Below are positions 31,044 through 43,520 of a stretch of 64,000 bases of DNA, in pieces. The position numbers and the translations under genes were made by a program. The stretch is from Companilactobacillus metriopterae (GTDB taxonomy: Bacteria; Bacillota; Bacilli; Lactobacillales; Lactobacillaceae): the NCBI RefSeq assembly GCF_004117915.1, contig NZ_RSTD01000002.1:124001-188000 (forward strand), given 5' to 3'. Position 1 is the first letter of the stretch; the number at the start of each line of letters is the position of its first letter. The notes under the pieces are model-generated. The model was not told where the DNA came from. It saw nothing but the letters and a program-made list of their open reading frames with translations, and did not search any database.

Positions 31044-31442
31044 ATGTTACAAGAATTTAGAGAATTTATTTCTCGTGGTAGTACTGTTGACCTGGCAGTC
31101 GGTGTTATTATTGGTGCTGCTTTCAATAAACTAGTGGCTTCACTATCCACTTCAATTATTAACCCTTTACTTGGTATCTTCATCGGACAAATTAACTTGT
31201 CAGCTATGCAATTCCAAATACTAGGTGCAACATTCTTAGTCGGTGATTTGATTAATGCAATAATTGAATTTTTGATTACTATGTTCGTAATATTCATGAT
31301 CATGAGACTTATGAATCAATTACGACGTGACGGTTCTAAAAGTAAGTTTGAACAAAGCCAAAACCAAAGTCCAGAACTTCAAACACTTACACAAATTAGA
31401 AACCTATTGCAACAACAAAACGATCAAAGAAATAGATATTAA
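31044..31442 (+). CDS. mscL: large-conductance mechanosensitive channel
   Basis: Pentameric safety valve that opens on hypo-osmotic shock. The N-terminus MLQEFREFISRGSTVDLAVGVIIGAAF is the classic amphipathic helix and first membrane helix; the second is about residues 65-90 and the C-terminal helix is charged. The 132 residues are normal. AAGGAG precedes the ATG. It ends at a terminator shared with prs. Confidence 0.96.
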   Translation: MLQEFREFISRGSTVDLAVGVIIGAAFNKLVASLSTSIINPLLGIFIGQINLSAMQFQILGATFLVGDLINAIIEFLITMFVIFMIMRLMNQLRRDGSKSKFEQSQNQSPELQTLTQIRNLLQQQNDQRNRY

Positions 31443-31478
31443 AAAAAAGGAAATCATATATATGATTTCCTTTTTTTT
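31440..31478. terminator. bidirectional terminator mscL/prs
   Basis: AAAAAAAAGGAAATCATA and TATGATTTCCTTTTTTTT form a perfect hairpin with A- and T-runs between the convergent genes. Confidence 0.9.
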
Positions 31479-32457
31479 AATTGTTTGAACTGTTAAATCT
31501 TGTGTTGAACAATGGGCTGACTGGTTCATTGTCATGAATACGATTAATAGCTTCACCAATAAGTGGTCCAACAGAAACTTGAACTAACTTATCAATCTTC
31601 TTGTCTTCTGATAAGTTTATTGAATCAGTAACAATCAATTCTTTAATTGGAGATGCAGCTAATCTCTCGACAGCTGGTCCTGAAAGTATAGGATGTGTAC
31701 AACATACATATACTTCTGTTGCACCTGCATCAATAATTGCTTGTGATGCTAACGTAATTGTACCAGCTGTATCGATCATATCATCGATAATAATAGCTCT
31801 TTTACCCTTAACATTACCGATAATATTCATGATTTCAGCCACATTTGCTTTTGGACGTCTTTTATCGATAATGGCAATAGGTGTCTTCAAAAATTCAGCT
31901 AATTTTCTAGCTCTTGTAACACCACCATGATCTGGAGAAACAACAACAGCATTTTCTTCCAGATGATTACTCAAGAAATAGTCAGCTAGCAATGGTGCAC
32001 CCATCAAGTGATCGACAGGAATATCGAAGAATCCTTGAATTTGTGCAGCATGCAAATCAAGCGCTAGGACACGATTTACACCAGCTCTTTGTAGCATATT
32101 TGCAACTAGTTTGGCTGTAATAGGTTCACGAGATCTTGCTTTACGATCTTGACGAGCATAGCCGTAATAAGGAATAACAACATTAATAGTGCTTGCTGAA
32201 GCTCTCTTAAGAGCATCAACCATAATTAATAATTCCATCAAATTATCATTAACTGGTGCGCTGGTAGATTGTACCAAGAAAATTTCAGCGCCACGGATAC
32301 TTTCTTCAATGTTAATTTGAATTTCACCGTCACTAAAACGAGTAACAGAAGATTTTCCTAGTGGAATACCTACTGTTTCGGCAATTTTTTCAGCTAATGG
32401 TTTATTAGAATTTAGTGCAAAAATTTTAATTGGTCTATCGCTGTTATTATCAGACAT
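31477..32457 (-). CDS. prs: ribose-phosphate pyrophosphokinase
   Basis: Makes PRPP from ribose 5-phosphate and ATP, for purine, pyrimidine, histidine and tryptophan synthesis. Motifs: [30 protein letters not shown] with the metal-binding residues, VSPDHGG, and the PRPP loop [14 protein letters not shown]. The 326 residues are normal. It follows glmU by 9 nt, the conserved glmU-prs pair. Confidence 0.97.
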   Translation of the reverse strand: MSDNNSDRPIKIFALNSNKPLAEKIAETVGIPLGKSSVTRFSDGEIQINIEESIRGAEIFLVQSTSAPVNDNLMELLIMVDALKRASASTINVVIPYYGYARQDRKARSREPITAKLVANMLQRAGVNRVLALDLHAAQIQGFFDIPVDHLMGAPLLADYFLSNHLEENAVVVSPDHGGVTRARKLAEFLKTPIAIIDKRRPKANVAEIMNIIGNVKGKRAIIIDDMIDTAGTITLASQAIIDAGATEVYVCCTHPILSGPAVERLAASPIKELIVTDSINLSEDKKIDKLVQVSVGPLIGEAINRIHDNEPVSPLFNTRFNSSNN

Positions 32458-32466
32458 TTTCTTCTC

Positions 32467-33855
32467 CTAATTCCAATCTTCACTTTTAGATACTGGAAGT
32501 CTATCCCAGAAGTCTTCTTTATTTGTTTGTCTTTCTCTAGCAATTGCTAAAGAATGGAAAGGCACATCATTAGTGATAGTAGATCCTGCTGCAATAAATG
32601 AATGATCTGAAACATTAACTGGTGAAACAATATTAGAATTGCTTCCAATAAATGAATGATCACCGATATTACTGTGGTGCTTACCCACTCCGTCGTAATT
32701 AACAAAAACAACACCACATCCAACATTGATGTCAGTACCTAAGGTAGCATCACCAACATAAGTTAGGTGACCTATTTTAGTTCTATCACCAATTTCAGCA
32801 TTTTTAATTTCACAGAAATTACCCACGTGTACATCTTCGCCAAGAACCGCATTAGGACGTAGGTGTGAGTTAGGACCAACATTACTACCATTGTGCATAA
32901 CTGCATCTTCAATTGTTGAACTAATGACTTGAACATTATCTTCAATAACTGAATTTTCAATTCTTGATCCTGAGCCAATCAAACAATCTGAACCAATGGT
33001 TGTATTCCCAAAAATCTTTGATCCTGGTTCAATAACTGTATCATTACCGATTTTTACTCCAAAATCAATATATGTGCTTTCAGGATCAACAATTGTTACA
33101 CCCTCTCGCATGTGATCTTCATTGATACGTTTGCGCATCAATTTTTCTGCATTGGAAAGTGCAATACGATCATTCACGCCCAATGACTCACTCAAGTCAT
33201 CCATTTGGTAAGCAGCAATTTTTTTGCCTTGTTCTCTTAAAATGGATACTACATCTGGTAAGTAATATTCACCTTGAGCATTATCATTTTTCACATTTTT
33301 TAAGTTATCAAATAGTAACTTATTGTCAAAACAATAAACACCAGTATTTATTTCTTGAATATCTTGTTGTTCAGGTGTTGCATCTTTTTGCTCAACAACA
33401 GCTTGAACATCATTATTTTTATCTCTGATAATTCTTCCATAGCCAAATGGATTATCAGCATGAGCAGTCAATATTGTAACTGCCGCTTTTTGTTCTTCAT
33501 GGTAGTTGAATAGATCTTCAAAAGTTTCTGCTGTGAATAATGGTGTATCACCATTAACAATCAGAGTCATTCCTTCTTTTGAACCTAATTCATCTTCAGC
33601 TTGTTGAACAGCATGCGCAGTTCCTAATTGTTCAGACTGTAGCGCATACTTAGTTCTATCACCTAGTAGATCTTGCACTTTTTCAGCACCGTGACCAATA
33701 ACTGTTTCAATTACTTCAGGATTGATTTCTTCTACCTGAGTAACAACATGATCAACCATTGCTTTACCAGCGACTGGATGCAGTACTTTGTAAAGTTTTG
33801 ATTTCATTCTTGTACCTTTACCGGCGGCAAGAATAATTACATATCGATTTGACAT
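32467..33855 (-). CDS. glmU: bifunctional GlmU (GlcN-1-P acetyltransferase / UDP-GlcNAc pyrophosphorylase)
   Basis: Makes UDP-GlcNAc for wall synthesis. The N-terminal nucleotidyltransferase begins [20 protein letters not shown], and from about residue 250 a left-handed beta-helix of hexapeptide repeats carries the acetyltransferase. The start chosen is ATG at 33855 (MSNRYVI) behind AGGGAG; the open frame extends to 33879 without a better site. About 462 residues. Operon with prs; purR lies upstream. Confidence 0.96.
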   Translation of the reverse strand: MSNRYVIILAAGKGTRMKSKLYKVLHPVAGKAMVDHVVTQVEEINPEVIETVIGHGAEKVQDLLGDRTKYALQSEQLGTAHAVQQAEDELGSKEGMTLIVNGDTPLFTAETFEDLFNYHEEQKAAVTILTAHADNPFGYGRIIRDKNNDVQAVVEQKDATPEQQDIQEINTGVYCFDNKLLFDNLKNVKNDNAQGEYYLPDVVSILREQGKKIAAYQMDDLSESLGVNDRIALSNAEKLMRKRINEDHMREGVTIVDPESTYIDFGVKIGNDTVIEPGSKIFGNTTIGSDCLIGSGSRIENSVIEDNVQVISSTIEDAVMHNGSNVGPNSHLRPNAVLGEDVHVGNFCEIKNAEIGDRTKIGHLTYVGDATLGTDINVGCGVVFVNYDGVGKHHSNIGDHSFIGSNSNIVSPVNVSDHSFIAAGSTITNDVPFHSLAIARERQTNKEDFWDRLPVSKSEDWN

Positions 33856-33932
33856 CAAAAAAGACTCCCTTTCGGTCACACTATTTACATTATATATAAT
33901 AGCATTTTTTAGGGAGTCTACTCAATTGAGTT

Positions 33933-34778
33933 TTATTCAAAATAGTTAAAATTTGTATTTTCTATGAAGTTTCCTTCATCAATTGAAACTGACTTTTTAT
34001 TTGGATCAATTTCATTTACCTTGAACATTGATGTAATGGAATTTTCGGAGATATTGTTACTTGTTGTAGAATTTTCGACAAATACTGTTGCTCCAATGTA
34101 ATTAGCATCAAATTCTTCAATCAAACTCTTCATACCAATGATAGTTCCGCCGCCCTTCATGAAATCATCCACAACTAAAACATTGGATCCTGCCTTTAAA
34201 GAACGTTTGGATAATTCCATCTTTTGAATACGGTCACTAGATCCTGAAGCATAATTGACACTAATAGTTGAACCTTCAGTGATTTTGGAATCACGTCGAA
34301 CAATGACAAATGGTAAGTTAAGATAATTAGCAACGCTTTGAGCAATAGGAATACCCTTTGTGGCAACCGTCATAACAACATCAATAGAACTATCTGCATA
34401 CTGCGTGGCTATCATCCTACCTATTGTTTTTAAAATTTCGGGATTGGTAAGTAAATCGGATAGATATAAATATCCTCCTGGCAATATACGATCAATTTGA
34501 GCAATTTCATTTTTTATATCGTTCAAAAATTTTTGGGACTCATCTTTTGATATACCTGGAGTGTACAGAACTCCTCCACCTGCGCCGGGTAAAGTTTCCA
34601 ACATCCCTATACCTCTCATCATAAATGTTCGGCGAATAATACCAATATCTTCGGAAATTGAAGACTTAGCCGAATCATATCTTTCCACAAAATTTGATAG
34701 TGAAATCAAGGTATTAGGACGTTCCAATAGATAAAAAGTCATATCAATTAAACGTTCGCTTCTTCGTATTTTAGACAT
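33933..34778 (-). CDS. purR: pur operon repressor PurR
   Basis: PRPP-responsive repressor of purine genes. The N-terminal winged helix (RRSERLIDMTFYLLERPNTLI) is followed by a PRT-fold domain with PRPP motif NVLVVDDFMKGGGT. Length 281 residues is normal for the Gram-positive PurR (not the LacI-type E. coli protein). The order purR-glmU-prs is conserved in Firmicutes. Confidence 0.94.
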   Translation of the reverse strand: MSKIRRSERLIDMTFYLLERPNTLISLSNFVERYDSAKSSISEDIGIIRRTFMMRGIGMLETLPGAGGGVLYTPGISKDESQKFLNDIKNEIAQIDRILPGGYLYLSDLLTNPEILKTIGRMIATQYADSSIDVVMTVATKGIPIAQSVANYLNLPFVIVRRDSKITEGSTISVNYASGSSDRIQKMELSKRSLKAGSNVLVVDDFMKGGGTIIGMKSLIEEFDANYIGATVFVENSTTSNNISENSITSMFKVNEIDPNKKSVSIDEGNFIENTNFNYFE

Positions 34779-34895
34779 TTTTTCCCCTTAAAATTAAATA
34801 TATACAATAAATTACCGTAAAAACTTAATTTTATAATGTCCCAATGTAAATTAAATAGCAAGTATTTTTGCGGAATCTTATCTAATTTTGAATAA

Positions 34896-34931
34896 TAAAA
34901 AACATCTACCCTCAAGGTAGATGTTTTTTTA
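34896..34931 (-). terminator. terminator after veg
   Basis: AAAAAACATCTACC and GGTAGATGTTTTTTT form a perfect hairpin immediately after the veg stop on the minus strand. Confidence 0.9.
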
Positions 34932-35204
34932 TTATTCTGCTTCAGCTACTTCTGCATCGACCACTTCGTCACCTTCGAATGTAATATCGATAGATTTTGT
35001 AAGTAAGTCTGCGTAACTGTATGAAACTCTTTCAAATGAGTTTTCGTCTTGATCAAGGTTAACAACAAAAACTGAATGGAATGTTTCAGCTAAAGTACCC
35101 TTACGACGAACAACCTTCTTGCGTCCGGCTTGCGCCACCACTGTAAGGTTTTCCCCGATATGTTCATCAAGATGTGTCTTAATTGTTTGTAAAGATGTTG
35201 GCAT
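34932..35204 (-). CDS. veg: Veg family protein (biofilm-related)
   Basis: A small basic protein of about 90 residues (MPTSLQTIKTHLDEHIGENL, then GRKKVVRRKGTL). The Bacillus homologue Veg promotes biofilm matrix expression; the molecular role is not settled. Start ATG 35204 behind GGGGG; an upstream ATG at 35234 overlaps that site. Its position between rsmA and purR is the conserved Firmicutes order. Confidence 0.9.
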   Translation of the reverse strand: MPTSLQTIKTHLDEHIGENLTVVAQAGRKKVVRRKGTLAETFHSVFVVNLDQDENSFERVSYSYADLLTKSIDITFEGDEVVDAEVAEAE

Positions 35205-35275
35205 AATGTCATTACCCCCTAGAGTACTAAGCATAACATAGTATCACAACGTTTACAATAATGTAACAAAAATCT

Positions 35276-36169
35276 CTATTTTTTAAATAATCTTTTAATT
35301 TCTGTTGCTAATTGTTTAAATTGTTCAATTGAAACTTGTTCTCCACGGGCATTTTCTGGAATATTACAGATTTCAAATGCCTCTTTAATTTTTTCACGAC
35401 TATCATCATTACGACCCAGCCAGTTTAATAAATTGTTTGTTAAACTTTTACGCTTCTGTGCAAATGAAGACCGTACTAGTTTATCAAAAAATACAGGGTC
35501 TTCAATATCTATCTGATCTTCTGGCAGTCTCTCTAAAACAACAACAGCAGAATCAACCTTTGGACGAGGAATAAATGATTTACCACCAACAATTCTTTCT
35601 ATACGAGCATTCATTTTTGTCTGAACACCAATTGTTAATGAGCCATAGTCCCTTGTTCCAGGTTTTGCAGTGATTCTCTCGGCAACTTCTTTTTGCATCA
35701 TCAACACTAACGATTTAAATGAATACTGACTATTAATCAAATTAAGCATGATTGGTGTAGTGATGTAATAAGGCAAATTAGCAACTACTTTAATGGTCGT
35801 ATTTTCTAACCCATGATCTTTAACAAACTGATCTAAGTTTACTTTTAAAATATCATCATGAATAATTTCAATATTGTCATAGTCACTCAATGTATCGTGC
35901 AAGATTGGAATCAAACTATCATCAATTTCAAAAGCATATACCTGCTTAGAGACCTCTGCTAACTTTTCAGTTAGAGCACCAATACCTGGGCCAATTTCAA
36001 TAGCTACTTCATCAAGATTTAGTTGACTTGCATCTACAATATCATCTAGAACTTTAGGATTAGTCAAAAAGTTTTGACCTAAGCTCTTCTTAGCACGCAG
36101 CTTGTACTTGCGTAAAATTTCATTCGTTTTAATTGGATCAGAAATACTTAATTTATTTCGTGGCATCAT
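35276..36169 (-). CDS. rsmA: 16S rRNA dimethyladenosine transferase
   Basis: Dimethylates two adjacent adenines near the 3' end of 16S rRNA (KsgA). The SAM motifs are visible: KKSLGQNFLTNPKVLDDI, EIGPGIGALTEKLAE and NLPYYITTPIM. The 297 residues are normal. The start overlaps the rnmV stop (ATGA), so translation is coupled. Confidence 0.96.
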   Translation of the reverse strand: MMPRNKLSISDPIKTNEILRKYKLRAKKSLGQNFLTNPKVLDDIVDASQLNLDEVAIEIGPGIGALTEKLAEVSKQVYAFEIDDSLIPILHDTLSDYDNIEIIHDDILKVNLDQFVKDHGLENTTIKVVANLPYYITTPIMLNLINSQYSFKSLVLMMQKEVAERITAKPGTRDYGSLTIGVQTKMNARIERIVGGKSFIPRPKVDSAVVVLERLPEDQIDIEDPVFFDKLVRSSFAQKRKSLTNNLLNWLGRNDDSREKIKEAFEICNIPENARGEQVSIEQFKQLATEIKRLFKK

Positions 36170-36732
36170 TTTCCCTTTTTAAAGTTATTTATGGTATCTA
36201 CTAACAGTCTTTTATCAACTTGAAACATATTCAATCGATTTCTAAACTGTTTGGCATTTGTTGAGCCAATATTTAGCTTATCTCCGACATAATTGCGGAG
36301 ATTTTGAGAATCTTTGTCACCAGACAATCCTAAATCTGACATATCAACAATTGTATATGGTTCAAAATCATCATTTGATATCTCATAGACATTTTCCAAG
36401 GCTAATTCAATATCATGATTACTTGCATGCTCAATACCTAAGCTATTGTGATTGCTAGTTTTGGGAGCTGCTGAAGCTCTCGTTAAAAATGCTTGTTTCG
36501 CATCTGGCACTTCTTTCATCAAAAGAGTACGCAACCTATTGCCATTAAAATCAGGGTCGGTGAAGATAATGACTCCTCTGGTTTTTTGAGCTAACTTTAT
36601 TTGCTGAATGGTGCGATCATCTAATGCTGACCCCACTGTCTCAATGGTATCTACATCCCCTAAACAGTCTTTGAGACGATTAGTATCTGACTTTCCTTCA
36701 ACTACAATAATTTCTTTTATCTTTTTTACCAT
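36166..36732 (-). CDS. rnmV: ribonuclease M5
   Basis: Toprim-fold nuclease that matures 5S rRNA. Motifs: IVVEGKSDTNRL near the N-terminus with the catalytic Glu, and FTDPDFNGNRLR with the DxD. Length 188 residues is normal. It sits between tatD and rsmA, the standard metG-tatD-rnmV-rsmA-veg-purR order. Confidence 0.95.
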   Translation of the reverse strand: MVKKIKEIIVVEGKSDTNRLKDCLGDVDTIETVGSALDDRTIQQIKLAQKTRGVIIFTDPDFNGNRLRTLLMKEVPDAKQAFLTRASAAPKTSNHNSLGIEHASNHDIELALENVYEISNDDFEPYTIVDMSDLGLSGDKDSQNLRNYVGDKLNIGSTNAKQFRNRLNMFQVDKRLLVDTINNFKKGK

Positions 36733-36733
36733 A

Positions 36734-37497
36734 CTATCTTATCTTGTATACCTTATGAGCGTTGTTATATGTTGCCTGTGCTACTTCTGTTGGACCAATA
36801 TCTTTATATCCAGCAATAGCTTCTACAACGTAGCGAGTATACGCTGGTTCGTTTTGACGTCCACGATATGGTTCTGGTGATAGATATGGTGCATCCGTTT
36901 CAACAAGCATTCTACCTAGAGGAGTATTCTTAACTGACTCATGTACTTCTTTTGTATTTTTGAAAGTAGAAACTCCACTATAAGAAATCCACAATCCTAA
37001 ATCTAAGAATTTATTCAGCCAGTCAACATCCCCATTGAAACTATGCAAAATAATATCCATACCTGAAATATTTTCGTTACTTAAAATTTCATACATATCA
37101 TCAAATGCATCACGGCAATGGATACTTACCGTCATATCATACTGACGAGCTACAGATAATTGCTTAATGAAAACTTCTTTTTGAATTTCATGATTGGGAT
37201 TTTCTGGCCAATGATAATCCAATCCAATTTCACCAATACCTACAACCTCAGGAAGCTTGATTTGGTTAATCAACTGATCTTCATTATATTTGTCAGCAAA
37301 TTCTGGATGCCAACCAATGACTGCATATAATTGCTTATAATTTTGAGCTAGGCGAATTGCTTCGATATTGAATTCTTCATTAGAACCAATAATTGTCATT
37401 TCATCTACATCTAATTCTGCTGCACGAGAAATATATTCTTTTGCCTTACCTGCAAAAGCTTCATCATTTAAATGTGTATGAGTATCAAAAATTTTCA

Positions 37498-37498
<1 letters not shown>
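36734..37498 (-). CDS. TatD family metal-dependent hydrolase
   Basis: TIM-barrel amidohydrolase with DNase activity reported in homologues. Metal ligands are in DTHTHLND, EIGLDYHW, HCRDAFDD and ETDAPYLSPEP. The 254 residues are normal. It starts on the last base of the metG stop region and is clearly cotranscribed with metG. Confidence 0.93.
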
Positions 37499-39510
<2,012 letters not shown>

Positions 39511-39565
39511 TTAGCTTGCCTCCATTGGGGTTTAAATCGTTATTTAGTATAGCATAATCACCGGT

Positions 39566-40513
39566 CTATCTTATAAGATAATCAATTCCGTTACCTTCAA
39601 AAACATCTTTAACTGTACGACTATAATAAACTTGATAGAATTCAGGTTTTACTAGTTTTGGATCAATATTTAGAGTAGCTACAGACTGTTCATCTTTTGT
39701 TCCTATCAAGACAAAACCATCTTTTCCAGTAGCTCTATTTTTAAATACGGAATGCTTTATTTGATAATTTTGGTTCAAATTTAACCTTAACTGACGTTCT
39801 GAAACAATCGGAGTAATATTCAAAAAATCATGGTAATTCATACCTTCATAGCCAGCATTAGTAATGTAATTATCATACATATCTAATGTATTAATTAATG
39901 TTCTACGAAACTCGGTAGGCTTAGATAAATCACTAGATTCTATTTCCTTCAGCATTTCGGCAACAATACCATAGACCTCTGGCATATCCTGTTTCCACTG
40001 CTCGTCACGGCTATGTTGAGAAAAAATCATGCCATCTAACATAATCAAAATTTGATAAAAGTGTAAATTATTCTCATCTAAATCAACATTAGGATGTAGT
40101 GCTTTCTCAATCCCCTGTAGATATAGATCTTTTATTTCGTCAGTTAATGTACCATCTTCCAATTGATCTTGGATAACTTGGACATGTTCCAAACTTTCAA
40201 AAATCGAGTTTGCTGTTGATAATATACGTCCGTCCAGTCCTTGATTACCGCTTGTTACAGCATTACTAACTGAAGGTTCATCAGATATTTCCAACATTAT
40301 ATGATGTAGCTCATGTGAAAGAACGAACTCAAAGTATTTTTCATTTTTAACAGTTATGTTAATTTCAGAATCTGTAGTTTGATGAATTGCTTGATCCAAT
40401 GTGATAAATTCAAATTCTTGAAAATCATTTGATATATTTATTTTTTTATTAGATTGTTGTTCAATCGCTTCGATTTGATCTAAAATATTCTTAGATAGGT
40501 TTTTGTTATTCAT
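39566..40513 (-). CDS. unknown protein with HExxH zinc motif
   Basis: I do not recognise a named family for this 315-residue soluble protein. Residues 67-71 read HELHH within FVLSHELHHIMLE, the form of a zincin metalloprotease active site. The following segment is rich in Glu and His. No signal peptide or membrane segment is seen, so it should be cytoplasmic. A GAGGT site precedes the ATG. It is divergent from the PEBP gene with only 32 bp between the two starts, so their promoters overlap. Peptidase activity is inference from the motif alone. Confidence 0.6.
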   Translation of the reverse strand: MNNKNLSKNILDQIEAIEQQSNKKINISNDFQEFEFITLDQAIHQTTDSEINITVKNEKYFEFVLSHELHHIMLEISDEPSVSNAVTSGNQGLDGRILSTANSIFESLEHVQVIQDQLEDGTLTDEIKDLYLQGIEKALHPNVDLDENNLHFYQILIMLDGMIFSQHSRDEQWKQDMPEVYGIVAEMLKEIESSDLSKPTEFRRTLINTLDMYDNYITNAGYEGMNYHDFLNITPIVSERQLRLNLNQNYQIKHSVFKNRATGKDGFVLIGTKDEQSVATLNIDPKLVKPEFYQVYYSRTVKDVFEGNGIDYLIR

Positions 40514-40545
40514 CTTTATACCTCAATTTTAAAGGAGTCTTTATT

Positions 40546-41046
40546 ATGAAAGTAAACGTCCCATTGGAAAATGGTTACTTACCTGATTTATATGGAAAAT
40601 ACAGTTCAAAAATGAAAAACGAGAAACCCGTAGTAAGTTTCCCGATTGAATTTCTCGATATTCCTGAAAACACTCAAAGTGTCGCTTTAGTTTTCTCTGA
40701 TCCTGATTCAATTCCAGTCTGTGGATTCGAATGGATTCATTGGACCGTTGCTAATTTAGATCCTAATATTTCTTCGTTAAAAGAAAATGCTAGCCAAGAA
40801 GATTCATCTCTTATCCAAGGAAAGAACAGTTCTGCTTCTCCGTTAATTTCTAACGGTGATGAACCATTCACAGAAGGATACAACGGTCCTATGCCACCTG
40901 ATAAGGATCACAACTATGTACTAAAAGTTTATGCTTTAGATGAAAAGCTTGATATAAAACAAGGTTTTTGGCTAAACAAACTTATAAACAAATCTCGTGA
41001 TCATATCATAGATTCTTCTGAATTAGTTTTATTGAGTAGAGCCTAA
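40546..41046 (+). CDS. YbhB/YbcL family PEBP-like protein
   Basis: A 166-residue cytoplasmic protein of the phosphatidylethanolamine-binding (Raf kinase inhibitor-like) family. Family motifs: VALVFSDPDSIP, WIHWTVANLDPN and YNGPMPPDKDHNYVLKVYALD. Bacterial function is poorly known. AAAGGAG precedes the ATG. Its end overlaps the convergent ppx stop by 4 bp. Confidence 0.88.
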   Translation: MKVNVPLENGYLPDLYGKYSSKMKNEKPVVSFPIEFLDIPENTQSVALVFSDPDSIPVCGFEWIHWTVANLDPNISSLKENASQEDSSLIQGKNSSASPLISNGDEPFTEGYNGPMPPDKDHNYVLKVYALDEKLDIKQGFWLNKLINKSRDHIIDSSELVLLSRA

Positions 41047-41957
41047 TTCTTATTATTCTTTTGGAAATAATTAAAAACATATCCTTCGCGAACACCGAAA
41101 TTAGAAAATCTGATTTCTTTCGCGGGGGATTTTTTTAGTATTTCAGAAATAATTAACATACCACCCAAAATGACCTCATAACGTCCATCGCTCAATTCGC
41201 GAATATGGCTACGTTCATCCTCAGAGATATGCAGAAATCTATTAAATAAGTCATTTATTTGTTGCTCAGTAATTATAGAGTTATGCAGGCTTTTTTTCTT
41301 CTTACCTTCTCTATTTAAAATACTTGCAACAGCACGCATAGTACCACCTAAACCAATAAAATTATTTGAATTTACCATCCAAGAAAATTCACTGATTCTA
41401 TCTGCTATGTCTTTTTTCGCCTTATCTAGATCCTTATTAGATATTGGATCATGGCTCAAATACATATCTGAGATCGAGATTGCACCAATCGGGATACTTA
41501 CTGCATGCTTTAATTGGTTTTTTACAGACAAACTAATCTCGGTACTTCCACCACCAACATCGACAATCAAAGCATCACTATTGCGCATGGTACTTCGTAC
41601 AGCAACGTAATCGTAATATGCTTCTTCTTTTTCATCAATAATTGATAGTTGGAGACCTGTTTCTTTTTGAACAGCATAAACAAGCTGTTCTTGATTTTTT
41701 GCAAGTCTCACAGCTGCAGTGGCTATCAGGCTTGTCTTATCTACATCAAAATTTCTAATTCTATACTGAAATTGTTTCAGAACATCTACAGTCTCTGCAA
41801 TTTGATCATTCGTTAATAATCTACTCTGTGCAATTGATTTCCCCAATCGAACAGGTTCACGCCATCGATCCAAAGTCTTGAATCGATTTTTTTTAGAAGA
41901 CTTGTATACTGATGTTCTGATAGAGTTAGATCCAATTTCGATTACCGCTAACTTCAT
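41043..41957 (-). CDS. Ppx/GppA family phosphatase
   Basis: Exopolyphosphatase or pppGpp phosphatase-like enzyme of the actin-fold superfamily. ATP/phosphate motifs AVIEIGSNSIRTSVY and VDVGGGSTEISLS are clear, and GLGGTMRAVAS follows. The 304 residues make the short, two-domain form without the HD domain. Polyphosphate or (p)ppGpp as substrate cannot be decided. No ppk is nearby. Confidence 0.87.
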   Translation of the reverse strand: MKLAVIEIGSNSIRTSVYKSSKKNRFKTLDRWREPVRLGKSIAQSRLLTNDQIAETVDVLKQFQYRIRNFDVDKTSLIATAAVRLAKNQEQLVYAVQKETGLQLSIIDEKEEAYYDYVAVRSTMRNSDALIVDVGGGSTEISLSVKNQLKHAVSIPIGAISISDMYLSHDPISNKDLDKAKKDIADRISEFSWMVNSNNFIGLGGTMRAVASILNREGKKKKSLHNSIITEQQINDLFNRFLHISEDERSHIRELSDGRYEVILGGMLIISEILKKSPAKEIRFSNFGVREGYVFNYFQKNNKN

Positions 41958-41985
41958 ATAATCACATCCTATTAATTACATTATA

Positions 41986-42017
41986 TAAAAAAAATGGTCT
42001 ACTGAGTAGACCATTTA
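41986..42017 (-). terminator. fetAB terminator
   Basis: AAATGGTCTACT and AGTAGACCATTTTTTTT form a perfect hairpin just after the fetB stop on the minus strand. Confidence 0.9.
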
Positions 42018-42025
42018 GTAAATAA

Positions 42026-42802
42026 TCAAGACAGTAGATCCATTTTTAGTTGTTTTTTCTTATTAAAGAACTCTTTGTAGGCGAGATAGCATGACACTAT
42101 TGATCCAATACTTGTAGCAGACAATAACATGAAAGTTACCATAATCTGATATTTGATGGCTTTTTCTGGATCAACTCCAGCAAATATCAAGCCTGACATC
42201 ATTCCTGGTAAACTTACCAATCCCAAAGTTTTGATTGAATCAATTGTTGGTTGCATACCACTCTTGATACTTCCTCTTAAAATATCCAGTGATGCTAATT
42301 TAACATCTGCACCTAGAGCAAGTTTTTCCAAAACATGTTGTTGGTGGTCTGTAAATGTTTGCTTCATATTTCTAAAACTCAAACCAATTGCCACCATTGT
42401 GTTACTTGCAATCATTCCTGTTACAGTAACTACTTGTTGGGGAATAAATTGAATAGATCCTGTCCAAATTAATGTACCTAGGGTTACCGAGGTACTTACA
42501 AAAATTGCTAACAATGAATACTCAAATGCGTGAGGGATACCATTTCCTCTTTTTCCTGCATTATATGACGCATTCAAAATGATAATCACAAAAAACGCTA
42601 AGGTTAACCAAAGGTTATTTACCTTTATGATGTGTTTTAAAACATAACCAACAACGGATAGTTGAATTATTGCGCGCACAACGCCAATAATAATATCTTT
42701 ATCAATTCCCAACTTTTCTTTGTATCCAATCACCAAAGCAACTATGACCAGGACAAATCCTAGTGCTAATGTCGAATTAGATACTGATAGTGTGTCATGC
42801 AT
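42026..42802 (-). CDS. fetB: FetB-like ABC permease (UPF0014)
   Basis: Membrane subunit of about 258 residues with about 7 hydrophobic helices. The segment MIASNTMVAIGLSFRNM and LPGMMSGLIFAGVDPEKAIKYQIMV are characteristic of the FetB/YbbM family, which in E. coli exports iron with FetA and aids oxidative-stress resistance. Metal specificity here is inferred. Overlaps fetA by 8 bp. Confidence 0.85.
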   Translation of the reverse strand: MHDTLSVSNSTLALGFVLVIVALVIGYKEKLGIDKDIIIGVVRAIIQLSVVGYVLKHIIKVNNLWLTLAFFVIIILNASYNAGKRGNGIPHAFEYSLLAIFVSTSVTLGTLIWTGSIQFIPQQVVTVTGMIASNTMVAIGLSFRNMKQTFTDHQQHVLEKLALGADVKLASLDILRGSIKSGMQPTIDSIKTLGLVSLPGMMSGLIFAGVDPEKAIKYQIMVTFMLLSATSIGSIVSCYLAYKEFFNKKKQLKMDLLS

Positions 42803-43454
42803 TTTCTATCTTACCTCCCACAATATTTATAATTTTTTTAGCTTCCTCAATTTCAGATTCATCATGAGTAATTTGTAAAACAGTGACTTTATAATCCTTA
42901 TTAAATTGATTGATTAAGTTATGAACAATTTGCTTATTATCTGTATCAAGTCCTGCCGTTACTTCATCCAAGATAATTACTTCCGGAGTAAATAAAAGAT
43001 TTCTTAGTAGTGCAACACGCTGACGTTCACCACCAGAAACTTCAGTTACACTTTTTTCTAAATATGACTCATCTAAATTAACTAATTTGAGATAATCAAT
43101 TATTTTTTCAGTGTCTACTTTTTCATTTCTCAATTCAAAAGGAAACTCTAAGTTGTCTCTGACAGTTTTGCCAAATAAATTAGGTTGTTGAAAAGCATAT
43201 GAAACCTTCTTACGATATTCCGTAGGATCGTAATCATCCATATTTTTTCCTTCAAAAATAATTTCCCCTGATGTAGGAGAAATCATATCTGAAATTAATT
43301 TCATTAGAGTACTTTTACCACTTCCAGAAGGACCTATGAATGTCAGATAATCACCTTTAGATATTTTTAAACTTACATTGTCGATAATAGTGTTGCTATC
43401 TACCTGATAAACCAAGTTATTTATTTCAATGATATTCAAAATATTTCCCTCCAA
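42795..43454 (-). CDS. fetA: FetA-like ABC ATPase
   Basis: ATP-binding subunit of 219 residues: Walker A GPSGSGKST, signature VSGGERQRVALLRNLLF, Walker B VIILDEVTAGLD and the H-loop ITHDESE. With the FetB-like permease it makes a complete exporter. The two genes form a two-gene operon bounded by terminators. Confidence 0.87.
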   Translation of the reverse strand: MEGNILNIIEINNLVYQVDSNTIIDNVSLKISKGDYLTFIGPSGSGKSTLMKLISDMISPTSGEIIFEGKNMDDYDPTEYRKKVSYAFQQPNLFGKTVRDNLEFPFELRNEKVDTEKIIDYLKLVNLDESYLEKSVTEVSGGERQRVALLRNLLFTPEVIILDEVTAGLDTDNKQIVHNLINQFNKDYKVTVLQITHDESEIEEAKKIINIVGGKIENA

Positions 43455-43475
43455 TTTATAATTATTTTACACTAC

Positions 43476-43520
43476 AAAAAAATAAACCCCTAGCCATTTA
43501 GGCTAAGGGTTTATTTTTAT
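43476..43520 (-). terminator. terminator of the marR-DHA2-DUF4811 operon
   Basis: AAATAAACCCTTAGCC and GGCTAGGGGTTTATTTTTTT form a strong hairpin at the DUF4811 stop on the minus strand. Confidence 0.9.
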
